Shown here piece after piece: positions 1 to 10,218 of a DNA stretch of 32,326 bases; position 1 is the first letter of the stretch; every line of letters begins with the position of its first letter. Source of the stretch: Elysia marginata (taxonomy: Eukaryota > Mollusca > Gastropoda > Plakobranchidae); assembly GCA_019649035.1 (NCBI GenBank), contig BMAT01007550.1, positions 32,106-64,431 of the forward strand, in the 5' to 3' direction. A model generated the notes under the pieces. The model had not been told where the DNA came from, did not search any database, and saw only the letters and a program-made list of their open reading frames with translations. A program made the position numbers and the translations under genes.

Positions 1-270
1 CCCCCCCCCCCAACAAATTAGAAATGTAATTTTTGAAGTAGAGCCCATCAAAGTTAGAATTTTTATACAAATTACAGTATCACTGGTTTAAAAACTGGTA
101 TCAAGTTTTATTAACTAAGATAATAACAATCAAAAACTAATTAAATACTCAGAAAAAATGGCAGACGTGAAAAATGCAAAGAGTTTGAAAACCTCTTATG
201 GTCAAGGTTGGGGTTTTTCCTGGATAACTACACATGTAAAATCCACTAGGAATTAAACCTGTGGACTTAC
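1..270 (-). other. Intron downstream of the long linker exon (left edge)
   Basis: This is AT-rich intronic sequence after the GTAAGT donor at 270-265. It begins at the window edge with an 11-base C run. No splice acceptor or coding segment of SHANK is recognised here; the next exon must lie off the left edge. Confidence 0.75.
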
Positions 271-1633
271 CAAGTGGTGGGGCTTTGACAGCAGAAACTT
301 TGGGCCCAACACTCTCTATCCTGCTTTTCCTGTTTGCCACTGCAGCAAGAATATCTTCTGCTGAGACTTGTGAAGGAAGTACTGGCTTGGGGCTTGGATT
401 CTCTGCTCTAGCTTCCTTGCGACCTTTCAAGGTGAGAGTGCCACCAGGGGAGTAATCAGGGAGAGGTGGGGGAGGAGGGGGAGGTGGACCTGGAGGTGGA
501 GGAGGAGCAGGTGGGGCCTGAGCACCTGTGAAGAAGCTGGTCTCTCTTGCTGGTCCATCATCACTTTCGCTGAACCCCGACTGAGCTGAAGACCTGCGGG
601 AGCTGGCAAGGCTGTTGCCAGGGGAGACACGGGTGCTAAGTGCTACTGAAGGCTGTGGCGAGGGGTGGCTGCTACCATTGCTTTTAGAGACTGCTTGTGG
701 AGAGGCCGAGTTCCGTGCTGGCTGGCTCTTCTCACTACTGATAGAGATGACTGTGACAGATCCCCTGTTCTGGCGAACTACATTGGTACTGCTGGCAGAT
801 GAACTCACACTGGGTGTGCTTTCCTTTTGACTCTTGACTGCCGCTTGCTTACTGGCAGAGACAGGATGCTTCTCCTCTTCCTCGCTGTCTACCTCATAGT
901 CTGGCTCTGGCTCGAAGACATCATCCTCCTTTCGCCCCTTGTCCTGCCCATGCTCAGGCGATGCGTGAATGTCTGCAGTGACCAGCAGTGTTGCTGATGG
1001 ATGCTTTTTGATGAACTGCTGAGCATGTTCCATGACTCGCTGGTCTGCAAATGAAATGCCCTTGGAGCCTCCCTCTTCTAAAGCAATGTTATTCTGGTGC
1101 ACCATCTGCTGATTGCGTCTGTTGTGAGCTGAGCTGTTTGTCTTGAGGATGGTGTGCTCAGGCGGAGGAGGCAGAGTTCCTGAATTCTCTTGCTGGCGTG
1201 AACTGACAGATCCTGTCGAGGCTGTGGGGGGTCTGAAGCTTGATCCCTGTCCTACCAGCCCCGACACATTAGCATAAATACCACTAGATGATGAGGTGGT
1301 TGAGTTTGTTGCAGACTTTTTGGCTGCACTTGTATTAATCCGCACAACTTCTGGAGTTGGGGGCCCACCAGGAGCTCCTGTGCGTCCATTATTTACAGGA
1401 AGTCGATCAGGTAGCTCTGGGGTTGAGTTTCCACTTCCCGGCTTCTGATGCAAACCCCTGCCACCAACTTGACCGGGTGCAGGGGGAGTTGCCCTAGACT
1501 TGCTCCAAGAGCCAGCTGGGCTATTTCCCGTGAGAATGCCATTGGCCTTGTAAGGCAAGTGGCCATTTGAGGAAATGGGCTGGTCTTGCAACGGATCAGC
1601 AAGGTTAGGGGTGCTCTGTGTACGTTCCATGAC
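271..1633 (-). CDS. Shank: SHANK exon: long disordered proline/serine-rich linker
   Basis: This 1363-nt exon opens with GTC ATG (valine then methionine, internal, not a start) after a CTCTCTAG acceptor and closes at CTTG|GTAAGT. Numbering from the ATG at 1630, the 453 residues are mostly Ser/Pro/Asn low complexity. There is an ordered-looking block at 191-224 (ADQRVMEHAQQFIKKH then ATLLVTADIH), an acidic segment at 236-253 (EPEPDYEVDSEEEE), a polyproline run at 371-393 and a helical AEDILAAVANRKSR at 424-437. A long linker exon of this kind fits SHANK, whose PDZ-SAM linker is very long. No PPxxF Homer motif or KPPVPPKP cortactin motif is visible here. The reading frame is open through the intron boundary for a few codons only. 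The next exon lies beyond the left edge. Confidence 0.9.
311..367 (-). other. WH2-like helix in SHANK linker (tentative)
   Basis: Residues 422-440 read VSAEDILAAVANRKSRIES. The pattern of an N-terminal amphipathic helix with I-L-x-x-V and a following basic stretch resembles the WH2 actin-monomer-binding motif (LLxxIxxG...LKK). It lies about 30 residues after a polyproline run, as in WASP/WAVE-type proteins. The LKKT-like half is degenerate (SRIE), so this is only a resemblance. Confidence 0.35.
452..520 (-). other. Polyproline run in SHANK linker
   Basis: Residues 371-393 of the long linker exon contain APPAPPPPPG followed by eight prolines and LPDYSPGG. Runs of five or more prolines are typical ligands for profilin, EVH1 or SH3 domains. 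Which partner binds here cannot be told from sequence. Confidence 0.85.
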
Positions 1634-2563
1634 CTAGAGAGCAAAGTAATAAAATGTGATTAAAGAAGTTATGGCTCTGATCAGTAATGGAAAAAATTAT
1701 TCTCAAGCTCAATTCATGGCTTTAATAATTCCCTTTTTTTCTAACTATGAGGGAATCCAAAAATTAATTCAGCCTAAAACTAAGCTCCCTAACTTTAAAA
1801 AGTTTTGTTTCCAGTTATTAAAAATAAAACAGAAAAAGATAAGCTTGATACCAGAAATTCAATTCTAAATGCATCATAATGACATGACTGAAAATGATTA
1901 GCGATGTCAAAGTTGAAGATAGACATAAAAAGGTGAACAATGGTATTAAAAACAATATGCAAAGGCGAGATAAAAGTAAGATCTATGGGTAGATTTTATT
2001 AACAGTCAAGTCCACATAAGTCAAACCTGGATGACTTAAAATACTCGTTTAATTCATCATTCAAACTAAATTTATACTACCCATCTTATTTCTCTTTTAT
2101 TGAGTATACTGATATGAATAAATTGAAGTCAAACTTTGTTCTTATGGGGTTTGAAATATATGGACTTGACTGCAGGGACTTCTGCATGATGCGACGGAGA
2201 TGCAACATCATATTCTTGAAGCAATTTGAGGCTCTTTCCTCTTTGAAATTTTATTTCATCTAGAGACAAAATATGTGTAACAAATCCTGACCACCAAGAT
2301 CAGATACATACACATAAAATAGGATTCTCATGAAATTATATGGGAGACAGATAGGCTAAAGGCTTGTCCTTAGGCCTATCCCAAGAGGCGACCTCTGGAC
2401 TCTACTCAACAGCATAGCATGTTGTCAAAGCCTCTTGTAAAAAAAAACAACAGTGGATTTTCGTTTGACCTTAAAACCGCCTAAGCCATAAACAATCTGA
2501 GAATTTCCTGCAAGGGCCCATTGAAACTGATGGGGATAGATAAATGTGGGAAGGTTCTCTTAC
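1634..2563 (-). other. SHANK intron, 930 bp
   Basis: The intron runs between a CTG|GTAAGA donor and a CTCTCTAG acceptor on the minus strand. The content is AT-rich unique-looking sequence with no coding signal or repeat that I can identify. Open frames into it from either exon are read-through. Confidence 0.8.
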
Positions 2564-2823
2564 CAGTGGCGCGGTTTTCTTGTGGTACTTTTTAATGCGC
2601 GCCTCTGCTGGGCTGACATATTCCTTGGTGGGACGAGAACTGACAACAGTCTGCTGGCCAGATAGCAGCTCGTCATAGTCCACAACAGACACTCGTTTGG
2701 CAGAGTGGGAAGCTCTTACTGACGCAACCTTGGGATCTGGAGCCGAGTCTATGAGACCGTGCAGTGAATGTCGCCGGACAGCTTCTTGCCCTTCAAACTC
2801 TGCAATGGCTGCGTCAAGTTTTT
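2564..2823 (-). CDS. Shank: SHANK exon: linker with helical KLDAAIAEFEG and P-A-E block
   Basis: This 260-nt exon encodes two bases of a split glutamate codon plus 86 codons. It begins KLDAAIAEFEGQEAV, a charged helical stretch continuing the previous exon's MAEGLAEI; vertebrate SHANK has EKLDEMLAAA at the equivalent point. Later it has SSRPTKEYVSPAEARIKK, which resembles vertebrate RPTSRRITPAEISS. The acceptor (a pyrimidine-rich CCACCCCTCCAATCCCAACAG) is phase-compatible with the 4460 donor. The open frame continues upstream of it, but those codons (including MMISLIKHFR) are better read as intron. The donor CACTG|GTAAGA joins the final APL to VMERTQS in the next exon. The exon contains several R-x-x-S type serines (e.g. 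RRHSLHG, KRVSVVD) that could be kinase sites; that is inference. Confidence 0.87.
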
Positions 2824-4459
2824 CTGTTGGGATTGGAGGGGTGGAAGTGTCAATAGGCAGGCGAAAATGTTTTATAAGAGAGATCATCAAGTCAAAAATT
2901 TAAACAAATAAAAGAATAGAATAATTGTGACCTAACGTGGTGAAATCAGGCTTATGTCAAAATTTGGACATTTGGAATCATTAGTAATTATGAGAAAGCT
3001 TCATATATATGTACTTATATTAGAAAAAAATCATCAGTCTAACTTGACTAGAACCTGAGATATGATTTTTTAAGCCGGTGAGGTAGACTTTTCTGATAGT
3101 AATTTATTACTTTTAGCAGCCACTTCTTTGGTAAGACCCAGTTTGACATAAGCCTAATTTCACAATGTCACGTCACAATATACAGTAAAGAGGTAAGAAA
3201 AAAGAAAATGACAGGTAAGGTGAGAAAAGAGGGAGGCTTTAAAAGACAGAGGGACAATGAAAGACAGAGGTTCAGTAATTCTTTAACAAAATAAAACAAC
3301 AACATAAAACAGACTTTTAGGCCTGCACGCATCAGCCAACATGCCAACAACAAGTAATTAAACTACCAAAGATCAACTTTTCTGTCAAATGAAGATTTGA
3401 TGATTAGCTAGATTAATTTATTCTTAAAGAAATCATAGCGTACCAATCTAGACTATGTTCATAGCGTACCAATCTGGAATATGTTCAAAATCAGATATTT
3501 TTGTTTATCTTTAAGAATAAGGCAGTTGCTAGAAATTACTTCAGTTGGACACGCTCTTACGGCCTAGTTTCTAAAGGTCACGACCTGAAAAAATTCAGGC
3601 CATATATTGCTTGATAGATGATGTTCTTTCTGGCACCCGGGCAAAGCAAATACAATGTAGATCAGACTGTGCGCCAAAGCCATAGATAACCTTGATCTGT
3701 GTCAACAGGGGCGCTAAACACGTAAATGGAAAATTTTAAATATCTGTATTTGCCTCGGTGTATTCGTTTCAGAATAAAAAAAAAAAACATCGTGAGAAAG
3801 AAAATCTTTTATTATCCTGGTTGACCCCAGCCTTGATTTATGTGAATATTAGCGTCTTTCAGTAGTCAACGCCATCGCCCAGAATCAACTGTCTCCTTTT
3901 TTTGTTCTGCTCCTAACCATTATTATTACTGTAATCATTATTATCATTCTCGTCATCATTCTCCCTGTAAACATTGGCGTCTTCTTGTTCATCATCATTG
4001 CCATCATCACCATAAACGCTATCTTCGTCATTATCCCCACCATGGTATCTTCACCAATGGGGATTTACAGAAGGTTACCATTCTCATTCTTGACTTTATA
4101 CCCGGATTCTGGTCGCCTTCCATCACAATGATTGATAGCCTACTCATTCTTCTCGACTCGAAAGACAAAGTGACCTGGTTAAATGTGTTATCTGCCTAAA
4201 TAGCGACAGGTTTTAGTAGCCTTTTCTTTTTGTAAAATGCTTCTGTCCTCGATGCACGGACATGCAAGTTCTCAGTTACAATAATAAAAAGGACGTAGGC
4301 CTAATCCCCCCCCCCCCTGGTCCTTAAACTGGAGGAAACGGATTATCCGATGTAAGCTGCGAAGCTATAAGTTAAAAATCACAGGCGCATTCGTGCCAAT
4401 GCTAATTCTAAACCCCGAATAGATAGTGCTAATTCTAAACCACTATAACAAGCACTTAC
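2824..4459 (-). other. SHANK intron, 1.6 kb
   Basis: This is an AT-rich intron. It holds a 26-bp tandem duplication at 3434-3485, a TCATCATT-rich degenerate triplet patch around 3910-4050, and a 12-base C run at 4306-4317. No coding segment is recognised. Confidence 0.75.
3434..3485. repeat. 26-bp tandem duplication
   Basis: Two adjacent 26-bp copies beginning CATAGCGTACCAATCT differ at only two positions (GACTATG versus GAATATG and the A/G before it). It looks like a recent local duplication in intron sequence. Confidence 0.9.
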
Positions 4460-4552
4460 CTATTTCAGCCAGGCCCTCGGCCATGGACTTTGAGTTTCCC
4501 TTGCTGTAAGACAGCGACGTGCGCGGATCTCTCTGTGGCGGGAGAGGAGCGG
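4460..4552 (-). CDS. Shank: SHANK exon: conserved post-PDZ segment
   Basis: This 93-nt exon is phase 1 in and phase 1 out, so its skipping would keep the frame. It encodes APLPPQRDPRTSLSYSKGNS followed by KSMAEGLAEI. This aligns with the human SHANK stretch APPPPKRAPTTALTLRSKSM followed by TAELEEL, which lies just C-terminal to the PDZ domain and is conserved across the family. The acceptor is TTGCTTTCCAG|CC, with a clear pyrimidine tract, and the donor is ATAG|GTAAGT. The first alanine codon is completed by the G from exon 9315-9042 and the last base joins AA of exon 2823-2564 to make glutamate. The exon is too short to stand out as an ORF; phase, splice sites and family similarity identify it. 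Confidence 0.87.
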   Translation of the reverse strand, partial: PLLSRHREIRARRCLTARETQSPWPRAWLK

Positions 4553-5845
4553 CTGGAAAGCAAGAAGGGAGAAATTAAGTACATGTATGTGTGTGTGGCT
4601 TGAATGATTGCCAAAAAATTCGCCTCATGTTAAATTGAATGGTCAATCGAAGGGTTGTTAATAATTATGACCACATGTGCAATTAGTATTCATATTCATC
4701 AAAAGTTATGGTGCCGACTGTTAATTTTTTTTTCAAATAACGTTCAAAGAAATAAGGGCGGGACTTTGGGCACACCAGAATGAAGAATAATGCTGTGGTC
4801 TTCTTTAAGTGAACACCGCCTATGATATTTTTTTCAGTTTCATTTCACTGAAACATTGCTTTGAAAAAATGGTCGAAGAAAACGGAAAATGCTAGCTTTT
4901 CGCAAGATAAGTCTGTCCTTTATTAAGACTTAAGTTGCGTGGCCAAATTTGAACAGTACATACCATATATACCTTAAGATGACACTAAGAACATACACTA
5001 TGCGAGACTTTTTCAATAGACATAACTTCCAACTTCAAAGATTACGAGTTTATGTGAAGACAGCGGTCGGGACCGTGCATTAATGGGTTTTTTCAAATGT
5101 ACAACTTTAGCCTTTATGCCTATGTTTGACAAGTCGAATACAAATATTTGCCAAATGAAAAGAGTAAAAGCGTTCATAATTCTTGGAACTAAAGAGTGCG
5201 GGCACTGAGTATCGCATATCTAAGTCTTTTTTTAACTTTATATTTGCCATTCACAATATTCAAATACAAAAAGTCCGTAGCGATGGGTGTGCAATAGGGC
5301 CCCATTGATGCATGTAATCTTAAGCTTGGTCTCTTTCAAACTGATGTCCATTCGAATAAAGATTCTACTTGCACCTTCACAATGTTTATTAGTTACACGA
5401 TGGAAACTTTTTGTGTGTGTGTGTGTTACGTTTTTTCACCATCCTCTCTTCTGTTTCTCCCTGCCGCTGACATTAATTTCATGTTGGCTACCATAACAAA
5501 TGAAAAATACAAGCAAAACTAGATTTTAATCAGTAACATTTCAAGCCAAAACTAGCGGTTTCTAGGGACCATTTTTTTTGCCTTTTAAACTTATGCTCAG
5601 TTTCCAACATATTGTACCAAAAGATGCCCGAAACTCAATGAAATACATGTACGATAAATCGTAATTATGGGAGTTGGTTCTGGTTTGTGTTTGTTTGTAT
5701 CTAACTGTCTACCCCCTCCCCCTAAAAAAATTTTAAAAAATAAATCCATAAGACATCTTACGTCACCTGAAAGGTAGAAATAGTTGACAGGAAGAAAATA
5801 GGCTTAAAATAGTGAGTGTGTGCAGGAAGAGGAGAGAGAGGGGGG

Positions 5846-5848
<3 letters not shown>

Positions 5849-5876
<28 letters not shown>
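5849..5876. repeat. (GA)n microsatellite
   Basis: Fourteen uninterrupted GA units on the plus strand, with a purine-rich flank starting near 5826. Confidence 0.95.
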
Positions 5877-5881
<5 letters not shown>

Positions 5882-6701
5882 TTGAAAAACCGTATTGTAT
5901 TGTACGTGTAACCTCGACTTTGTAAATGCTAGACTTATTTTTGCGTTCTTGGACTGGAGTCAGCCTAAAGTTATGAGAAAATGTTCATTCGGTTCTTGTC
6001 ATCTATTTCGAAACCATCGATTTCTTCAAACTACTCTCTGTAATGTGAAGGAGATGATGGTTGTGAAACTGATGTAAGAGCTGAAGGTTTAGCGGATCAA
6101 GGAAACATTTGTAGACAAGGCGTTAGAGTGCTGAACAGAACCTGGTTACACACTTCAACATCACCAAGAACACTTAAAACATCCCTAGTTTTAGAAATAA
6201 GATAAAGCAAAGACAACACCATGAATGAAATAAAACACGAAAGAGGAAAAAAAAAGGGGGGGGGGGTGGAAGAGCGCAAGCTTTAAGTGAGAATGGTGGA
6301 CATCGGTGGTCCATTTAAAATATTTTTACTTGTGGGCGTATAGGGTTTAGTGGGGAAAATGTACTTGGTAAACCCGTGAATTGTTTTTTAATCGTGGTGC
6401 CTTCTTTACTACTGTGCAAAAAGCAAACAAAATGAGTAGAACTACGAACACCAGCTAACAGCAAAGATGAAGATAAGTGTGAAGGCCAAGGTTGAGAGAA
6501 GGCCAAGAAAGAGAACTGAGAGCAAACTTATATTGAAGGAAGACGATTCAGGGATTGTTGTACTGTAAATAAAACCGGTAAAGGTAGTAGTAGTAACTGC
6601 TGTCGTTAAAATTAAATGTCATTCTTACTACTAAATAACATATCATTGTTACTGTCATTACCACAATTATTGATACAGTTGTATTATCAATTTTATGATA
6701 G

Positions 6702-6759
6702 GATGATGATGATAATAATGGTGGTAACGATGATGATGATTATGATGATGATGATGATT

Positions 6760-6817
<58 letters not shown>
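6702..6817. repeat. (GAT)n trinucleotide array
   Basis: This is a long GAT/ATG array with occasional interruptions (TTA, GGT), nearly pure from about 6729. One frame reads as a run of methionines, which is a translation artefact and not a protein. Confidence 0.95.
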
Positions 6818-7498
6818 CCTGCATGAGGCTGAAAAGAGGAGGAGGTGAGGGAGGCAAAGACGATAACGGTGCTTAACTTAATGAGACGGTAGTTACAAAG
6901 TATTTACCGTATCATCGTACTGATCGCAATACAAATAGTTGTTAAGATTTACATGAATTTGAATGATCTGAATCATTTCATGAAACTCAGATGTTTTAAA
7001 TTCAGTATTTACAACAGTCACTACAATGTATATGTACTCTACATTCGGAAGAATTTATTTTCAGCCCTGTCCATTTCCACAACCTGAAGCATAATGATGT
7101 TCTTTCTTCTCCTACCGCATTAAGTTTTTCAAAGGATTTATCCGTATAACCAGATCGTAAAGCAAATAATCTTCCATCCGTTTTGTGCGTCCTTAAGTCT
7201 GAGTTAATGACCTTTCGTTTTTTAAAGAAAACAGTAGATAGTCACACAGACGAACGAAAAAAAGGAGAGTTGAGGTTGGCGTCTGGTAATTTTTTCTGTA
7301 ATTATAATGGCTAAGGATCGGCGACGGTTTCTATAAGGAACAGTGTTAAATGATTCAAACAAAGTGCAGACTGTTATTGCAAAGACGGCGCATCAAAATA
7401 AATGTTGATTTTTTAAGCCATGAAATATTCATGTCATTATGTAAAATCCTATAATGTCAAAGTCACTCCTCCTTTCGCTGTCTCTGTTTGCCTTCCTC

Positions 7499-7590
7499 CG
7501 TTTGTATGTGTGTGTGTCTGTCTGTCTCTCTGTCTGTCTGTCTCTTTCTAACTCTCTCCCTCTCCCTCCCTCCCTCCTCTCTCTCTCCTA
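7499..7590. repeat. TG/TCTG/CT-rich compound microsatellite
   Basis: The tract passes from TGTGTG through TCTG repeats to CTCTCC and CCTCCC units. It is a compound simple repeat, pyrimidine-rich on the plus strand. Confidence 0.9.
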
Positions 7591-7920
7591 ACTATTGGTG
7601 TTCACGTGACTATTACTTAAGCCAACATACTGCTTCCAAAAACAAAATTCTTTGGTTAGAAAGTAACACAACAATGAAATTATTCTCCGCCCAATTATCC
7701 CTACTTCTCATTAAACCATGCTGCATATGGCACATTCGGTTATTTATAATAATAATTGTAATCAGCGGAGTGCATTAAAAGGATCAACCACAGAGCACAG
7801 ATAACTACTTTTCTTTATTCATACAATAACAAGAGGGTTGAGGTAAAGTTGTATTGATTGGATGATCTTCTGTAATTGAATAAAACGTTTTTTGACAGGT
7901 TTTATTGCAAACAGGGATTG

Positions 7921-8200
7921 GGGTGAGGGGTGACGCCATCGGTGAGGCGAATAGCCACTAACGGAGAGGTCCCGGGTTCGATCCCTAGTGTGGGCAAAAT
8001 TTGATTTCCTCTAGCTCTCCTGGGCTCACCCAGCACTTAATTATGGGTAGCTAGGTCTCTTAAGACTCGGCAAAAGTAAAGGCGGCGAAGAAAGCAATGA
8101 CAAACTACCTCACTATGCCATGTATCTAGGAAAACAAGGACGGTACCCGTTGCATCCTGATGTTCGTATCCAGTAAAATTGTAACAGGAGTGTTTATGGC
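7921..8200 (+). mobile_element. tRNA-derived SINE-like element (ends uncertain)
   Basis: A RNA polymerase III B box, GGTTCGATCCC, lies at 7975-7985. A degenerate A-box-like TGACGCCATCGG lies about 44 bp upstream at 7931, giving tRNA-like spacing. Downstream is a non-tRNA body that is GC-richer than the intron, with GGGCTCACCCAGC at 8022-8034, GTCTCTTAAGACTCGG, then AGTAAAGGCGGCGAAGAAAG. That layout, tRNA head plus unrelated body, is what SINEs look like, and the body resembles SINE tails I associate with molluscs from memory. I see no A-tail or target-site duplication, so the ends are estimates and the copy looks old. It is not a functional tRNA gene because the acceptor and anticodon arms do not fold. 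Confidence 0.6.
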
Positions 8201-9041
8201 TTCCATATAAAGCCTGTTTTGCATTCTGTCGATACAACAACAGCAGCAACGGTGTCGACTTAGCTCAAACTATGACATAAAAAGATAAAGAGTAAAACCA
8301 CCGGTTGTAGACTGCATTTTGGGTTGAAAAGTAATGAAAACGACACAGCGTCAGCAACGACAAAACTAAAAACAGCATCAACAGTGCATAGTAACTCATT
8401 CATGATAAGAAGATGTTACTGGATTGAACACAAGCTGAAAAAGCCACACAGCAACATTAGCCGACAGGCACTGCAGCGGAAACCACAGGGGAAAAAAAAG
8501 ACATGGACAGGCCTCGAGAGACATGGAATCGGTGCATGATAGTACAGTAGGATGGAAAAAGGCTATGGTCAGCTCTAAGAGAGCTTGCACATGACAGGGT
8601 TTATTTTTCCGTGGCCGTACCCTGCCAAGAATGAAAGGCATTGATGACCATAGAGATGATGATGGTGATGATGAAACTAGTAAGAGAATATAAAAATGCA
8701 TTAACAGCAGACGAGCCCTACATTAAATTATAATGTTCGTAGCGTCAATTTTTTTATTGCGACACTGTTAGGAATAAAAATGCATCAACAGTAATGAAGT
8801 TGCTGCAGTCGATGTTTATTAGATGAGTTACGATGATGTTCGTGACAAAGACAGTGATGGAAGAATCAATTAAGTTTTTGTTGTAATCGAAAATAATAAA
8901 GGAAGGCAGCACAAGGTAAACAGAGTTGAATGGACAGAGGTGAAATGAAGCTTTATGTAGCACCGGCCTAACACAAATTAGAAGTACGGTATTCAGTTTA
9001 CCAAGTGCACACAGCTGCAGTTTGTCTATCCTGAGCCTCAC

Positions 9042-9315
9042 CTTGCTTCTTGCGCGACGGCAGCGTCATGGCGCCGCCACTGTCCGGGTGCACGTTGTAA
9101 CCTTGACCTTGCAGGTAGTGCTGACTTTGACTCTGGGCCGCGATCCTCCAGTCGGGCGGAGAGTTGGGCTGGAACAGCGGGGATGTTGGCGTTGAGGGTG
9201 GCCCGTCCGAGCTGGAGGATACTGTGATTACCTTGAGGGTGAGCACGTCACTGGACGAGCGGATCAGATGGACCACATGCTCGTGAGAGGCCCGCACCAC
9301 GTTCTCGTTGTTAAT
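9042..9315 (-). CDS. Shank: SHANK exon: end of PDZ domain plus start of proline/serine linker
   Basis: This 274-nt exon has 91 codons plus one base. Residues 1-32 finish the PDZ domain: INNENVVRASHEHVVHLIR, then a strand LTLKVITV. The histidine opening the alpha-B helix (S-H-E-H-V-V) aligns with the SHANK histidine that selects class I ligands ending S/T-x-hydrophobic, such as the GKAP/SAPAP tail. Residues 33-91 are Ser/Pro/Gln-rich linker ending SRKKQ, which joins APLPPQR in the next exon. Human SHANK has ARKKAPPPPKR there, so the conserved basic-proline segment spans this intron. The acceptor is TTTTCCACGACCAG|ATT and the donor CAAG|GTGAGG. The exon is noticeably GC-richer than the flanking intron. 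Confidence 0.95.
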
Positions 9316-10081
9316 CTGGTCGTGGAAAAGATCCATAGAAAAAGACAAAACCCATTAAATATTGGCAAGCCATTTCAAAGCAAACGAATTGTAAATGCGT
9401 TTGGCTTTTAATTTAATTTAATACTGGATTAAAGTAGCGGAAACTTGTCAAAGAGGATGTGAAAAGAGGTGGACTCTTCTAGAAAGAAGTTTGCGGAAGA
9501 GCCCAAGATAGAGGGGAGTGGAAGTCTGTTGTTTCAAGTTTGTTTGTGGCCTATTCCCGGAAACAGGGTGAAAAAGGTTACAGCGATCATGGTCTACGTT
9601 ATGATGCTTTAGACAAAATTGTGGAGAAAGCCTCTGTCAAACCAGTGATGTTTCAATCGGATGAAACCCGCAGCGAATAACCTTGTACTTTCAAACAGTG
9701 TTGCTTCACATGAACTTTAAGAACACCTTTTCTTTCCATAGACGTCTCCGGTAACTAAAAGCCTGCGCATTTTGATGTATCTTTAAAAAAATATATGAAA
9801 TTATAATTTTAAGGTACGATGTCGTGTATAGATTAAGAAAACATTAAAAAGCCAGAAGATTGTACTGCGATGTTTTAAAACAACATATTATTGTAGACTG
9901 TATTTAAAAGCCCATCGCGGAACTAACCAAAACAATCAAACTGCACCAATCATTGCCCGCGGCAGCCTTATTAAATGACTTGAACGTAGTAGCAACCTGA
10001 TCAATTGCCGTTCTGGTTTCAATGACGAAGCATAATTACAATTTTCCGCAAAGCTTTGACATTCAAGAACCTTAGACTCAC
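9316..10081 (-). other. SHANK intron, 766 bp, within the PDZ domain
   Basis: The intron runs from donor GAG|GTGAGT to acceptor CCACGACCAG. It is AT-rich and nothing else is recognised in it. Confidence 0.85.
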
Positions 10082-10218
10082 CTCCAAAATAAAGTCGCCT
10101 GACTTGAGGCCCGCCCTGTCGGCCTGGGAGCCCGGATCTACACTGTCCAGATACTGCAGAGCTGGGTACTCTGCTGTCGGGGCGAAGTCGTTGAAACCTC
10201 CACCCGTCGGCAACTTGG
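10082..10218 (-). CDS. Shank: SHANK exon: middle of PDZ domain
   Basis: This 137-nt exon encodes the rest of a split serine codon and 45 further codons. It contains the SHANK hallmark PALQYLDSVD, then ADRAGLKSGDFILE, the PDZ strands and the 'GL..GD.I' turn typical of the fold. Human SHANK proteins have PALQYLESVD and AGLRTGDFLIEV in the same places, so the family assignment is strong. The loop before it (KLPTGGGFNDFAP) corresponds to the long beta2-beta3 loop characteristic of SHANK PDZ domains. The acceptor is TGTTTCCAG|CC and the donor GAG|GTGAGT. The exon ends at phase 0 and continues into the exon at 9315, where isoleucine replaces the usual valine before NNENVV. Confidence 0.95.

Larger units (their letters stand above)
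4553..9041 (-). other. SHANK intron, 4.5 kb
   Basis: This intron separates the two halves of the post-PDZ segment. It holds a TG run (5411-5426), a (GA)n array, a G run (6256-6266), a (GAT)n array, a CT/TG-rich tract (7499-7590) and a SINE-like element near 7921-8200. Between these the sequence is AT-rich with no recognised exon. The Met-run and Ser/Leu-run open frames in it are microsatellite translations. Confidence 0.75.

Noticed and set aside
261..830. Plus-strand frames antisense to the long SHANK exon (64 and 71 codons)
   Set aside because: They are shadows of a GC-richer coding exon on the minus strand; that exon's frame has splice sites and phase support, these do not.
1393..1644. 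Second minus-strand frame of 83 codons overlapping the start of the long exon
   Set aside because: It overlaps the SHANK frame, and its N-terminal codons fall partly in the intron. The phase-consistent frame is the other one.
2824..2890. Upstream extension of exon 2823-2564 to an ATG (MMISLIKHFR...)
   Set aside because: A good pyrimidine-tract acceptor at 2824 with matching phase places these codons in the intron.
6616..6876. 86-codon plus-strand frame rich in methionine
   Set aside because: It is the translation of the (GAT)n array; there is no complexity outside the repeat.
7925..7995. Functional tRNA gene
   Set aside because: The B box is good, but the A box is degenerate and the acceptor and anticodon stems do not pair. 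A SINE head is more likely.
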